This document shows positions 41,401 through 49,028 of a DNA stretch of 49,028 nucleotides, one piece after another. The stretch lies in NCBI GenBank assembly GCA_026391655.1, contig JAPLDR010000089.1, positions 8,652 through 57,679 on the forward strand. Direction: 5' to 3'. A program made the translations under genes and the position numbers. This stretch comes from Bacteroidia bacterium (GTDB lineage Bacteria; Bacteroidota; Bacteroidia; Bacteroidales; Prolixibacteraceae). Each line of letters opens with the position of its first letter. Position 1 is the stretch's first letter. The notes below the pieces were generated by a model. The model made no database searches and was not told where the DNA came from. It worked only from the letters and a program-made list of their open reading frames with translations.

Positions 41401-41802
41401 ATGGAAGGCGAAATAAAAAATATAGACTCAGTTATTCTTCATTGGCGTGAATCTTCTGATCGGAATTACGCTACTATGCAAAATTTAATTAAAACCAATG
41501 AATTTTCATGGGCTTTATTTTTGGGACATTTAGTGATTGAAAAGTTATTAAAGGCTCTCTATGTCAAAAAAATACAAAAACATCCTGTATTTTCCCACGA
41601 CTTACTCAGATTGGTAAAAAAGGTTGATGTCAATCTTCCAGATGAATATGATGAATGGTTAGATAAAATAACGACATTCAATTTAAATACTCGTTACGAT
41701 GATTATAAACAAAGTTTTTATAAGCTTTGTACCGCTGAGTTTTCCAACGAATGGATTGCTAAAATTGAAATATTAAGAAAATGGTTAATCAATCAGTTAT
41801 AG
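41401..41802 (+). CDS. HEPN-domain protein (toxin partner of MNT)
   Basis: 133 residues from the ATG at 41401; the frame extends six codons further upstream, but that segment overlaps a promoter match. All-helical HEPN pattern: ILHWRESSDRNYATMQNLI, FSWALFLGHLVIEKLLKALY, then HDLLRLVKK and the motif LNTRYDDYKQSFYKL. In HEPN-MNT modules the HEPN protein is usually an RNase toxin silenced by modification by the nucleotidyltransferase. The canonical RX4-6H motif is not clear here; RYDDYK occupies the equivalent place as in PF05168-type members. It overlaps the MNT gene by 22 bp. Confidence 0.87.
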   Translation: MEGEIKNIDSVILHWRESSDRNYATMQNLIKTNEFSWALFLGHLVIEKLLKALYVKKIQKHPVFSHDLLRLVKKVDVNLPDEYDEWLDKITTFNLNTRYDDYKQSFYKLCTAEFSNEWIAKIEILRKWLINQL

Positions 41803-42086
41803 ATACGGCAAAACTCTACATTCAGGAGATTCCTGAAAGTATGGAGCTTAAGAAAGCATATTTGTTTGGGTCATATGCAAAAGGCAATGAGCATATGGAT
41901 AGCGATATTGATATAGCTGTCGTAATTGGGAAAATGGATGATTTTTTTGCAATCCAAATGGAACTCATGCGATTAAGAAGAACAATTGATTTAAGAATTG
42001 AGCCGCATCCAATTTGGGAAGGGGATTTTAACATACAGAATCCATTTGCGTTTGAAATTCAAAATACTGGTATTGAATTAATGTAA
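41781..42086 (+). CDS. Minimal nucleotidyltransferase (MNT), HEPN partner
   Basis: 101 residues. The nucleotidyltransferase signature KAYLFGSYAKGNEHMDSDID contains the GSX10DXD motif that binds nucleotide and metal; the third carboxylate is expected in RTIDLRIEPHP. Comparable antitoxins (MntA) transfer AMP residues to the HEPN toxin. The start overlaps the HEPN 3' end by 22 bp. An order of toxin first, antitoxin second is common for these modules. About 114 bp of non-coding DNA separates it from truA. Confidence 0.9.
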   Translation: MVNQSVIDTAKLYIQEIPESMELKKAYLFGSYAKGNEHMDSDIDIAVVIGKMDDFFAIQMELMRLRRTIDLRIEPHPIWEGDFNIQNPFAFEIQNTGIELM

Positions 42087-42200
42087 AACCATGAGATTTT
42101 CAATAATGGATATGGCATTCTCGGTGTTTAAAACTTACGATAGCGTTAAAATTGGTAATTACTTTAATGCCATTTTTGATACATTTTAATATTTGTCGCA

Positions 42201-43001
42201 TTGCGCTATTTTCTTCATATCGCTTATAACGGAAATAACTACCGGGGGTGGCAAAAACTTCCTGGAATCATTAGTGTTCAACAAGTTGTAGAGACTACAT
42301 TAAGTCAGATTTTAAAAGAAGATGTCTCAATAGTTGGTTGCGGGCGTACAGATGCCCAGGTACATGCGAGCCAATTTTTTTTCCATTTTGATGTCGGTCG
42401 GGAGTTGAACTTTGATTTGCTGTATCGACTGAATAAATGCTTGCCTCACGATATCACCGTATTTGATGTAATGCCAATGGAAGGCTTGCCGCACGCACGG
42501 TTTGATGCCATTCAGCGAAGTTACGATTACTATATTCACACTCAGAAAGATCCTTACCTGGTTGGCTTGAGTTCATTTTATCCACTGGCAAATCCTGATC
42601 TGAATAATATGAAAGAAGCCGTTGGCTTACTTACAAATTACGACGATTACAGATGTTTTTGCAAATCTCCTTTAAAATATGAATACACCATTTGTAATGT
42701 TTCGAAAGCGCAACTGTTTTCGGATATTCATCACACAAGGTTAAGGTTTCATGTCTCTTCAAACAGGTTTTTAGCCGGAATGATCCGGATTATCGTAGGA
42801 AAACTGCTCGAAATCGGTAATGGTGAATTAACCGTAACCGGTTTCGAACAATTTCTAAAATCAAAAGAGACCCCAAAGTCTATTGTTCCTGTTTATGCCC
42901 AGGGACTTTATCTTACTAAGGTTACCTATCCTTATCTCAATCTGCCGTCCAAGTCAATCTTTGGTAGAATTCTTGAGAATGAGGTTGATATTCCGGTTTA
43001 A
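42201..43001 (+). CDS. truA: tRNA pseudouridine synthase A
   Basis: 266 residues from a TTG start at 42201. No in-frame ATG lies upstream and family members begin MRYFL-like, so the TTG is right. The catalytic Asp51 is in GCGRTDAQVHASQF; other family blocks are NYRGWQ, ARFDAIQRSYDYYIHT and FLAGMIRIIVGKLLEIG. TruA makes pseudouridine at positions 38-40 of the anticodon arm of many tRNAs. Its stop lies 2 bp from the stop of the convergent GH106-like gene. Confidence 0.96.
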   Translation: MRYFLHIAYNGNNYRGWQKLPGIISVQQVVETTLSQILKEDVSIVGCGRTDAQVHASQFFFHFDVGRELNFDLLYRLNKCLPHDITVFDVMPMEGLPHARFDAIQRSYDYYIHTQKDPYLVGLSSFYPLANPDLNNMKEAVGLLTNYDDYRCFCKSPLKYEYTICNVSKAQLFSDIHHTRLRFHVSSNRFLAGMIRIIVGKLLEIGNGELTVTGFEQFLKSKETPKSIVPVYAQGLYLTKVTYPYLNLPSKSIFGRILENEVDIPV

Positions 43002-43003
43002 CC

Positions 43004-46000
43004 TTAATTCATCCGAATCAGGCTAAATGGCTCTTCTAATCCATAATCCATCAGAAAGTATTGTTCAATTCCGGGAAGTTTTGGAGGAGCGGTGTCCCAA
43101 TCACCGGGACCATTGATCCAACGATGGTTATCCTTATAAAAGTAGCCAAATGTGTTTTTCAAACTGCCGATTACCTTAACGGAGACCTCATTCTTCCCAT
43201 CATTGATGAATTGACTGATATTCAATTCGTACGGAGGGAATGCGATGACTCCGGCTTTCTTTTGATTTACAACGACTTCGGCAATAATACCTTTCCATTT
43301 ATTCAGCTTTACTTTAAATTGCGCCCCGGATTTCGCGGCGACAAAATTTTCGGAATACGAAACTTTTTGAGTATAGAAGGGATAGCCTATTGATTTCCAA
43401 GAGCCTAATTTAGAGAGTTTTCCGGTTGAAATTTCAAAACCTTGTTTAAGCGGATTCAATACAAAATCTCCAACGATATAGACTGGCATCAATTCGGCAT
43501 GAACCGACATTTTTGGGGCTTTAAGCGTCAGGGTGTTTAATCCTTTCTGAACCTTATCGCCAATCTGAAATTTGAAGAATTCGCGGTCAATCCACCATTT
43601 GTCACTCCTCACAACTTTTATATCATTAATGAATACGTCCCATAATTCGGGTCGTTCAACAACTGCGGATAACTTGCTTAATGTTTCTGTGTCAACTTTT
43701 TCTGAAATTATAAAATGATATTTTGCTTCGAATCCGGAACCTGTTTTAAAGGTATCCAGGGCGAGGTAATCTTGTTTGTACTGAATCTTATGCTCCCACG
43801 GATTACCCGTTGCAAATCCATTGCTATCAAATAATTGACGCATGGCTTTCATAAAATAGGTCTCTTTAAGATCCAACTTGTTAGATTTCAGATCAAGAAA
43901 ATCAAGTACCAGGACATTTTCACTTTCGGGGCGGATTTCCATCTTGCCTGATCCTGTAACTACCTGCTCATTCACTGGTAGTTCAGGCTCTTGTTTCTCA
44001 GCTATATCGTTGGTTGATAAATAGTACAAAGCACTGCCGATAGGAGCGAGATTAATTTCAAATGATAGCTTGCCGTTTTTCTCTTTTGCAGGAAGCCGAA
44101 AACATTCTCCTGTCATTAAATCCATTTTTACCAAACTCTTTCCATTGGCATTAACCGAGGCTGTGACGCTTTTTGTAGTATCTGAATTGACGACAAAAAG
44201 TAACTGACCGTCATCCATTATCCTGCGCTGATGATACAATTCTCCAGAAGGCGGGGCCGTTTCCTGAAGCGTAAAATCGGGAAGGTAGAATAGCTGTTTA
44301 ACCACTTTGTCATCTGTTCCTGTCGCAACTGTCCATTGGGTGGGATAGTTGTTTCTCAATTCATTTACGGCGTTCGATTCAACTCCGTCAACAAAGGAAA
44401 TTTCTTTGGCAAACGATAACACTTTCCCTCCCTGCTGCAGATAATTTTTCAAAAGCGTAAAGGTAAATTTATCAATGTTTTGAAGTGATTCCGGTAAAAC
44501 AACCAACCCGTAAGAACGTTTTCCAACGATTAGTTGACCACTTTTTACAGAACCAATTGATTTTAAAACATTCTCAGAGCCAAGGTCATACTCAAAATGG
44601 TTTCGCTCCAACCGGTACACAAATGATTTGAAATTTGTCTCGATCGAATCAATTGTTTTGTTTTTCAACGTGCGCGAAAAGTACATCCATGCTGTTGTAT
44701 TGGGTTGGATTACAAGCGTTTTGTTGATCTGCTGACCGGAAGACGTCGCCATCGAAATGCGTCCGAGGTAATCGCCCATTGTTTTGTAATTATCCCACCA
44801 TGGTTCGTGGTAAGTAAATGAAGGCGGATAATCGAATTTGCGCACCCCTTTGATCGTGTAATAGCAAAGATGCTGATTGACAAAATTTACCCCCAGAACG
44901 CCCTGCCAGTCAGCCAGTCTCTTAAAATTTGCAAAAGTAATCTCCCAACCTGCACCACCGTAAGTTTCGCTTAGCGTGCGCATCCGTCCACTTTGGTTGG
45001 CTGCGCTACGTAACTCCCGAATGGCACGTGTATTCCCGAACTGTCCACCAAGTCCTTTGAGAATATATTCATTTCCAAGCATATCGACCCCAGGCTGTTG
45101 ATGATTAATGTAGAAAGCTGCCTCATCGTAACCATGTGTAGGCTTTGGCCATCCATGTTCCCAATAGTGACCGGTCCAGAGCAGTCCGTTGTCTTCACAA
45201 TATTGATTCCAGGGTTTTGCCCAGCGATCTATAAACATTTCGAGCACTAATTCATAGTAATCGTGCCTCACTTTTTTCCAGTTACCGACCTCATCAACAA
45301 GCGAAGGGAGGTTAATTTTTAAATCGTATCCCCACCGTTTTTCAAATTCAGGAAATAAATCGGGTGTCCATCTGAATGCAGATTTTGGTCCCATCGCTGC
45401 TTCCAAATTGGGCTCATCGGTAAAAATTCCCATCAATGTTTTCCCAAATTCGTCTTTGTCGTATTTTTCATAGCCCTTCATTGTGATCTCCATAAATTTC
45501 TGCGTCACACCCTTTTGAAGGAGATCTACATAGGGAAAATTGCCATACCAATACGATTTTGAGCCATAGGTTTTTTGGAAGAGATAATACATCCCTTTTT
45601 TACCAACGTATGATGCTTTGGCCGATGTGATGTCCGTAAATCGATTATCCTCAAGTTTTATAATCGCCTCATATTTTGCTGTATCCGGTTTTAAAATCTC
45701 CTGAAATTCGCAACTCATTCCAGTGCCCTGATTATAAGATTCGGGCATCTGAGCCTGAACATGACCACCGGCAAAGCCGCTGGGATAGGAGTTTTCGTCG
45801 TAAATCCAGACTTTCATTCCCAGTTCCTTCCCTTTCCGGACGGTATAATCAAAAAGGTGATTCCAATCTACTGAAAGATATTCGGTGAGCAACCCCGGCC
45901 GCGGATGAACAAACACGCCGCCGATTCCCACTTCTTTGAATTTCTTCATATGAAAATCAATCCCTGCCTCAGTGATTTTATCGTTCCAATCCCAAAGCGG

Positions 46001-46171
46001 CGCACTTCGGTATTCTGATGGCGGATCAGCAAGCAACTGCCTTAACTGACTGTAATTATTTATTTTACTCCCCGTCTGATTAACCGGAGAAATGGCGGAA
46101 GAAAAAAGTATAACGAGACCTGCAAACATCAATGCTTTTAATGCAAACCGACTGTTTTTGTTAGTTTCCAT
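43004..46171 (-). CDS. Large secreted glycoside hydrolase, GH106-like (putative alpha-L-rhamnosidase)
   Basis: 1055 residues with a signal peptide (about residues 10-30). The N-terminal catalytic region shows YRSAPLWDWNDKITEAGIDF, MKKFKEVGIGGVFVHPRPG, GKELGMKVWIYDENSYPSGF and LMGIFTDEPNL, a TIM-barrel pattern shared by GH106 and related uncharacterised hydrolases. The last third has GH2-type sugar-binding sheet features (KWWIDREFFKFQIGDKVQKGLNTL). It probably removes rhamnose or a similar deoxysugar from the cell surface side. Family placement is by resemblance and not certain. The next gene upstream on the strand is an L-fucose/L-arabinose isomerase-like gene (45-bp gap), likely the same operon. 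Confidence 0.75.
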   Translation of the reverse strand: METNKNSRFALKALMFAGLVILFSSAISPVNQTGSKINNYSQLRQLLADPPSEYRSAPLWDWNDKITEAGIDFHMKKFKEVGIGGVFVHPRPGLLTEYLSVDWNHLFDYTVRKGKELGMKVWIYDENSYPSGFAGGHVQAQMPESYNQGTGMSCEFQEILKPDTAKYEAIIKLEDNRFTDITSAKASYVGKKGMYYLFQKTYGSKSYWYGNFPYVDLLQKGVTQKFMEITMKGYEKYDKDEFGKTLMGIFTDEPNLEAAMGPKSAFRWTPDLFPEFEKRWGYDLKINLPSLVDEVGNWKKVRHDYYELVLEMFIDRWAKPWNQYCEDNGLLWTGHYWEHGWPKPTHGYDEAAFYINHQQPGVDMLGNEYILKGLGGQFGNTRAIRELRSAANQSGRMRTLSETYGGAGWEITFANFKRLADWQGVLGVNFVNQHLCYYTIKGVRKFDYPPSFTYHEPWWDNYKTMGDYLGRISMATSSGQQINKTLVIQPNTTAWMYFSRTLKNKTIDSIETNFKSFVYRLERNHFEYDLGSENVLKSIGSVKSGQLIVGKRSYGLVVLPESLQNIDKFTFTLLKNYLQQGGKVLSFAKEISFVDGVESNAVNELRNNYPTQWTVATGTDDKVVKQLFYLPDFTLQETAPPSGELYHQRRIMDDGQLLFVVNSDTTKSVTASVNANGKSLVKMDLMTGECFRLPAKEKNGKLSFEINLAPIGSALYYLSTNDIAEKQEPELPVNEQVVTGSGKMEIRPESENVLVLDFLDLKSNKLDLKETYFMKAMRQLFDSNGFATGNPWEHKIQYKQDYLALDTFKTGSGFEAKYHFIISEKVDTETLSKLSAVVERPELWDVFINDIKVVRSDKWWIDREFFKFQIGDKVQKGLNTLTLKAPKMSVHAELMPVYIVGDFVLNPLKQGFEISTGKLSKLGSWKSIGYPFYTQKVSYSENFVAAKSGAQFKVKLNKWKGIIAEVVVNQKKAGVIAFPPYELNISQFINDGKNEVSVKVIGSLKNTFGYFYKDNHRWINGPGDWDTAPPKLPGIEQYFLMDYGLEEPFSLIRMN

Positions 46172-46216
46172 AGTTTTGTATTTTGAATTTTCAAATAGAA
46201 TCAGATCGTATTTAAA

Positions 46217-47629
46217 TTAACAAATTTTTACTGTATTGATATTTATGATCTTACCTAATTTTTCAATCTTATCAGCGATATGCCCGATGCCAATGGCGCA
46301 ATGGTGAGCAGGTCCCTGTTTTGACCATTCATTCATAAACTTTTTCGCTCCGACCGAAAAACGGTAGCGGCTGTTCGTGTTCCCGATTTCAAGAATTGGT
46401 CCTGCTACAGATTCACCTTCGGCAACCAGCAGGAAAATACCGTCTTTGTCTTCAACTACTGAGAGAAGTGTTACGGGACCATGTTTTACAGTCATTTGAA
46501 TGGATAACCCTTTGCCGGGTTTTCCATGGAAGATGGGCAACGGAACCAGTTTTACGCGACCTTCAGCAATCGCAAAGTGGGCAGGTCCGTCGTGACCGAG
46601 CATCACCACGTCATCTTTAAAATCCATGAGGTAAAACTCCGAGAAAGAACCGCCTGCACCAAATTCGGCCATAATTTTCATCGCCTGCGCGTTTTTCACT
46701 TCGCATTCACCCGCTACGGGGATGTTTTTGCCAGTCAATAAGGTGTTCCCGGCGATAACCGAAGTTGCAATATTTTCGTAATCGTTGCCCGGTTCGCCTT
46801 CGTAATAATAGGCCATCGAACCAAGGTTGCGGTTTTTTACAAGTTGATCCAGTGCCACGGAAGTACGTGCTGCACGCTCAATTTCTGTGGATTCGCATTC
46901 AGGAACGACATCAAAAGTTGTTTTAAACTCCTGAATTTTGGCGCAGACTTCGGTTTCCGTTGCTCCATCGCGGTATTTTTTCAGTTCGCACATTTCAAGC
47001 AGTTCGATATGTGTGCCGAAAACGGCTGATTGTTTGGTCAGGTCGGTGTAAACATCGAGCATACCACAGTAATAATGTCCCAAAACACCCAGACGGTTAT
47101 TACGCATCGCAGCTGACACTCGTGCAGCTTCGGTCCATTTTCCGATCTCGCACCATGCTTCTTCATCCTGAAGATATCCGGTCACAAAATCGTATTGAAT
47201 TCCTGAGCGGTTAAACACGCTTGCAATTTCAGGAACTGAACAGGCCTGGCAATGTTCGAGCCAGATGCCTGTCATTTTGCCACGATCGTCCAGTTTGTTA
47301 AATGCCTCATAATCCAAAGTTTCGACGGGCTGAAGGTTAAGAATCACCATGGGAATTTTGAGTTTCTGAGCTATAGGCAAAACGGTTGAAGAAAGGGCAT
47401 ACGTTGAAACGTACAGAAATACGATTTCAACATCCTGACTTTTTAGGAAACCGGCAGCCTCGCGTGCTTTTACTGGATTGTCAACCATGCCGGCATCAAT
47501 CACTTCGACACCGAATCCGGCAATCCTGTTTTTGATCTGTTCCTGGTATTTCTTTAGATTGCCGAGCAATCCATCGAATTGCGCCCAGTAAGTATCGAGG
47601 CCAATTCCGAATAATCCTACTTTAGTCAT
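46217..47629 (-). CDS. L-fucose/L-arabinose isomerase family protein
   Basis: 470 residues, cytosolic. Family features: N-terminal VGLFGIGLDTYWAQFDGL, DVEIVFLYVSTYALSSTVLP, NRLGVLGHYYCGMLDVYTDL, the active-site-side GSMAYYYEGEPGN and PVAGECEVKNAQAM, and the C-terminal MLGHDGPAHFAIAEG. In AraA/FucI-type enzymes glutamates and histidines bind a metal that isomerises an aldose to a ketose; E in GECE and H in LGHDGPAH fit. The true sugar is unknown. It leads a two-gene operon with the GH106-like enzyme, so it may process the released sugar. Confidence 0.85.
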   Translation of the reverse strand: MTKVGLFGIGLDTYWAQFDGLLGNLKKYQEQIKNRIAGFGVEVIDAGMVDNPVKAREAAGFLKSQDVEIVFLYVSTYALSSTVLPIAQKLKIPMVILNLQPVETLDYEAFNKLDDRGKMTGIWLEHCQACSVPEIASVFNRSGIQYDFVTGYLQDEEAWCEIGKWTEAARVSAAMRNNRLGVLGHYYCGMLDVYTDLTKQSAVFGTHIELLEMCELKKYRDGATETEVCAKIQEFKTTFDVVPECESTEIERAARTSVALDQLVKNRNLGSMAYYYEGEPGNDYENIATSVIAGNTLLTGKNIPVAGECEVKNAQAMKIMAEFGAGGSFSEFYLMDFKDDVVMLGHDGPAHFAIAEGRVKLVPLPIFHGKPGKGLSIQMTVKHGPVTLLSVVEDKDGIFLLVAEGESVAGPILEIGNTNSRYRFSVGAKKFMNEWSKQGPAHHCAIGIGHIADKIEKLGKIININTVKIC

Positions 47630-47744
47630 TTTGTCTGTTATTTGATCCGAATAATATTGAATGTTGTATTCGCAGAAAGGGTTTCAAAGCATCGAAGGAA
47701 TCATTATTTTTCTGTTGTCCGCTCTTTGAAAGTTTTACAATGAA

Positions 47745-47752
47745 CAAAGATA
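47745..47752 (-). promoter_or_regulatory. Candidate -7 element of the isomerase-GH106 operon
   Basis: TATCTTTG on the minus strand, exact TAnnTTTG match, giving a leader of about 110 nt. A -33 TTG at the usual spacing is not seen. Confidence 0.45.
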
Positions 47753-48059
47753 ATTTTTCCTTCCCAAAAAAGAGGTGATTAACCAATGATCCGATTTATT
47801 TTGTCATCTGGGTGCCATGATTTTTCATTCTCCTTTTTTCGTTCTTCACTCTTTTTTTTCTGACCTAAATACTCAAAAACTACCGGAATCAATATTTTTT
47901 TAAGAATTTAATGCATAGATTGAATAAAATCATCATTTTATGATATTGAATTGCAATAAACTATGTAAGTTTACAAAACTTTAAATAACCAGCAGCGTTC
48001 GCCATTACAAATATATTATTAGAAAATAATAAGGTAGGTTTTTTGCGTTTATAAACGAT
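47753..48059. other. AT-rich divergent intergenic region
   Basis: Separates the isomerase promoter from the DUF1330 promoter. No gene, tandem repeat or strong hairpin is seen. Thymine runs near 47848-47855 and 47894-47902 are unremarkable. Confidence 0.5.
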
Positions 48060-48067
48060 TAGATTTG
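48060..48067 (+). promoter_or_regulatory. Candidate -7 element of the DUF1330-amidohydrolase operon
   Basis: TAGATTTG, an exact TAnnTTTG match, 37 bp before the DUF1330 ATG. Confidence 0.45.
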
Positions 48068-48104
48068 TTTGATTTGAAAACCTGCAAATAAAACAACTTT
48101 AATT

Positions 48105-48401
48105 ATGAGTTACTATTTTGTAGCACAGATTAAAATCAATGATAATGCTGAATATCAAAAGTATATTGATAAAGCAGGAGAGATTTTTGAAAAATTTAAA
48201 GGAGAGTATTTATCAGTTGATAATGCCCCAAAGATAATTGAAGGGAATTGGAATTATACACGCGCAGTTTTGATTAGGTTTGAGAATAAAAATGATTTCA
48301 ATAACTGGTATAATTCGCCTGAATATCAGAATATTCTTATGCACAGATTACATGCAGCTGATTGCGATACCATATTACTAAAGGGACTTGAAAATAAATA
48401 G
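48105..48401 (+). CDS. DUF1330 domain protein
   Basis: 98 residues forming a ferredoxin-like dimeric barrel: YYFVAQIKINDNAEYQKYID, YTRAVLIRFENKNDFNNWYN and SPEYQNILMHRLHAADCDTI are the typical strand-helix blocks of DUF1330. The family's activity is unknown. It is 38 bp upstream of the amidohydrolase gene on the same strand and probably cotranscribed, so it may share a small-molecule pathway with it. Confidence 0.9.
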   Translation: MSYYFVAQIKINDNAEYQKYIDKAGEIFEKFKGEYLSVDNAPKIIEGNWNYTRAVLIRFENKNDFNNWYNSPEYQNILMHRLHAADCDTILLKGLENK

Positions 48402-48439
48402 CAGGAAGATTCAACTATTATCCTATCAAAAACGAAATA

Positions 48440-49028
48440 ATGAAAAACCCTAAAAACGTTTTTAATATTCTTATGATGATGGCATTATTTCTTATTAACT
48501 TCTCATGTCAAAACGAAAATCAAACAGCTGATTTAATTGTAACTGACGCCAAAATCTGGACTGGAAACATTAATCAACCGTGGGCCAGAGCTATTGCAGT
48601 CCACAATGATACAATAATGGCCGTTGGAAGTGATGAAGAAATTCTGAGATTGAAAGGAGACAGTACCAAAGTCCTGAGCCTAAACGGGAAGTTTGTTGTC
48701 CCTGGCTTTATTGACAGCCATGTGCACTTCCTGACTGGTGGGTTCAACCTCTCTTCAGTACAACTTCGTGACGCTAACACAAAGGAAGAATTCGTCAGAA
48801 GGATCTCCGAATATGCCAAAACGGTAAAACCGGGAACATGGATTTTAGGAGGCGACTGGGACCATACACTTTGGGGAGGTACCCTTCCTGATAAAGATTG
48901 GATCGATAAGGTTACCCAGGATAATCCGGTATTTGTTACAAGACTCGACGGACATATGTCGCTGGCTAATACCCTTGCAATGAAGCTGGCGGGAATAAAA
49001 GAGGAGATTAAGGATATCGAAGGTGGTA
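48440..49028 (+). CDS. YtcJ-like amidohydrolase lipoprotein (partial, 3' end beyond window)
   Basis: 196 codons are visible from the ATG at 48440 to the window edge. The N-terminus MKNPKNVFNILMMMALFLIN ends in a lipobox FSC, so the protein is probably a lipoprotein. The amidohydrolase-3 (PF07969) start follows: ADLIVTDAKIWTGNINQPWARAIAV, LNGKFVVPGFIDSHVHF with the metal-binding HxH pair, and GTWILGGDWDHTLWGG. YtcJ-like enzymes hydrolyse amide or related bonds of small molecules. The C-terminal metal ligands are outside the window. Confidence 0.9.
   Translation, partial: MKNPKNVFNILMMMALFLINFSCQNENQTADLIVTDAKIWTGNINQPWARAIAVHNDTIMAVGSDEEILRLKGDSTKVLSLNGKFVVPGFIDSHVHFLTGGFNLSSVQLRDANTKEEFVRRISEYAKTVKPGTWILGGDWDHTLWGGTLPDKDWIDKVTQDNPVFVTRLDGHMSLANTLAMKLAGIKEEIKDIEGG

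Overview
The window looks like a chromosomal segment of a Bacteroidota bacterium, most likely an environmental Bacteroidales/Marinilabiliales member (a Prolixibacteraceae-like origin is my inference). Reasons: moderate GC; a TonB-dependent receptor with a carboxypeptidase-regulatory-like N-terminal domain; weak Shine-Dalgarno sequences; many upstream regions carrying the Bacteroidota -7 element TAnnTTTG; typical gene families (WbqC, AsmA-like, YitT, 7TM-HD phosphodiesterase, RsmF-type methylase with a C-terminal domain); and secreted plant-polysaccharide enzymes (GH78, GH43-like, GH106-like). I see no rRNA, tRNA, CRISPR array, phage or intact insertion sequence.

Layout. 1-3.95 kb (minus strand): TonB-dependent receptor, a secreted helical-repeat protein, and the start of a LytS-type sensor kinase cut by the window edge. 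The receptor's upstream DNA carries phased 21-bp direct repeats that look like LytTR-regulator boxes. 3.9-8.2 kb: minus-strand run yitT-like, patatin/BamA-like and hexose-6-phosphate mutarotase, preceded by rplS with a strong terminator. 8.7-13.5 kb: bleomycin-hydrolase-type C1 peptidase, S41 peptidase lipoprotein, PgpH-like phosphodiesterase. 13.6-15 kb (plus): NlpC/P60 peptidase, a 30-residue membrane microprotein and a Nudix hydrolase. 15-18.3 kb: dapB, lepB, small lipoprotein, wbqC. 18.4-23.3 kb: aminotransferase, cinA and an AsmA-family gene broken by an in-frame TAG.

23.3-29.2 kb is accessory: a HicAB toxin-antitoxin module with a perfect palindrome upstream; about 1 kb of non-coding DNA holding a degenerate repeat array with 21-bp and about 105-bp periods; a radical SAM/B12-binding protein translationally coupled to two membrane proteins; a wHTH regulator paired with a membrane protein; and a VTT-type membrane protein. 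29.3-32 kb: EamA transporter and RsmF-type methylase, separated by a 20-bp tandem repeat that has swallowed the transporter's stop codon.

32.1-36.1 kb: a 775-residue protein with a recent 546-bp internal duplication and a C-terminal GH16-like fold lacking both catalytic glutamates, followed by a stand-alone PAS protein, then RidA and a voltage-gated K+ channel on the other strand. 36.2-49 kb: GH43-like/GH78 pair, aldehyde dehydrogenase, HEPN-MNT module, truA, GH106-like enzyme, L-fucose/L-arabinose isomerase family protein, DUF1330 protein and the start of a YtcJ-like amidohydrolase lipoprotein. The glycosidases and the isomerase suggest breakdown of rhamnose/arabinose-containing glycans, with no SusC/SusD pair in view.

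The observations I consider most worth checking are the putative LytTR-controlled TonB locus, the phased non-coding repeat array, the GH16-like repeat protein, the nonsense-interrupted AsmA gene and the coupled microprotein-Nudix pair.
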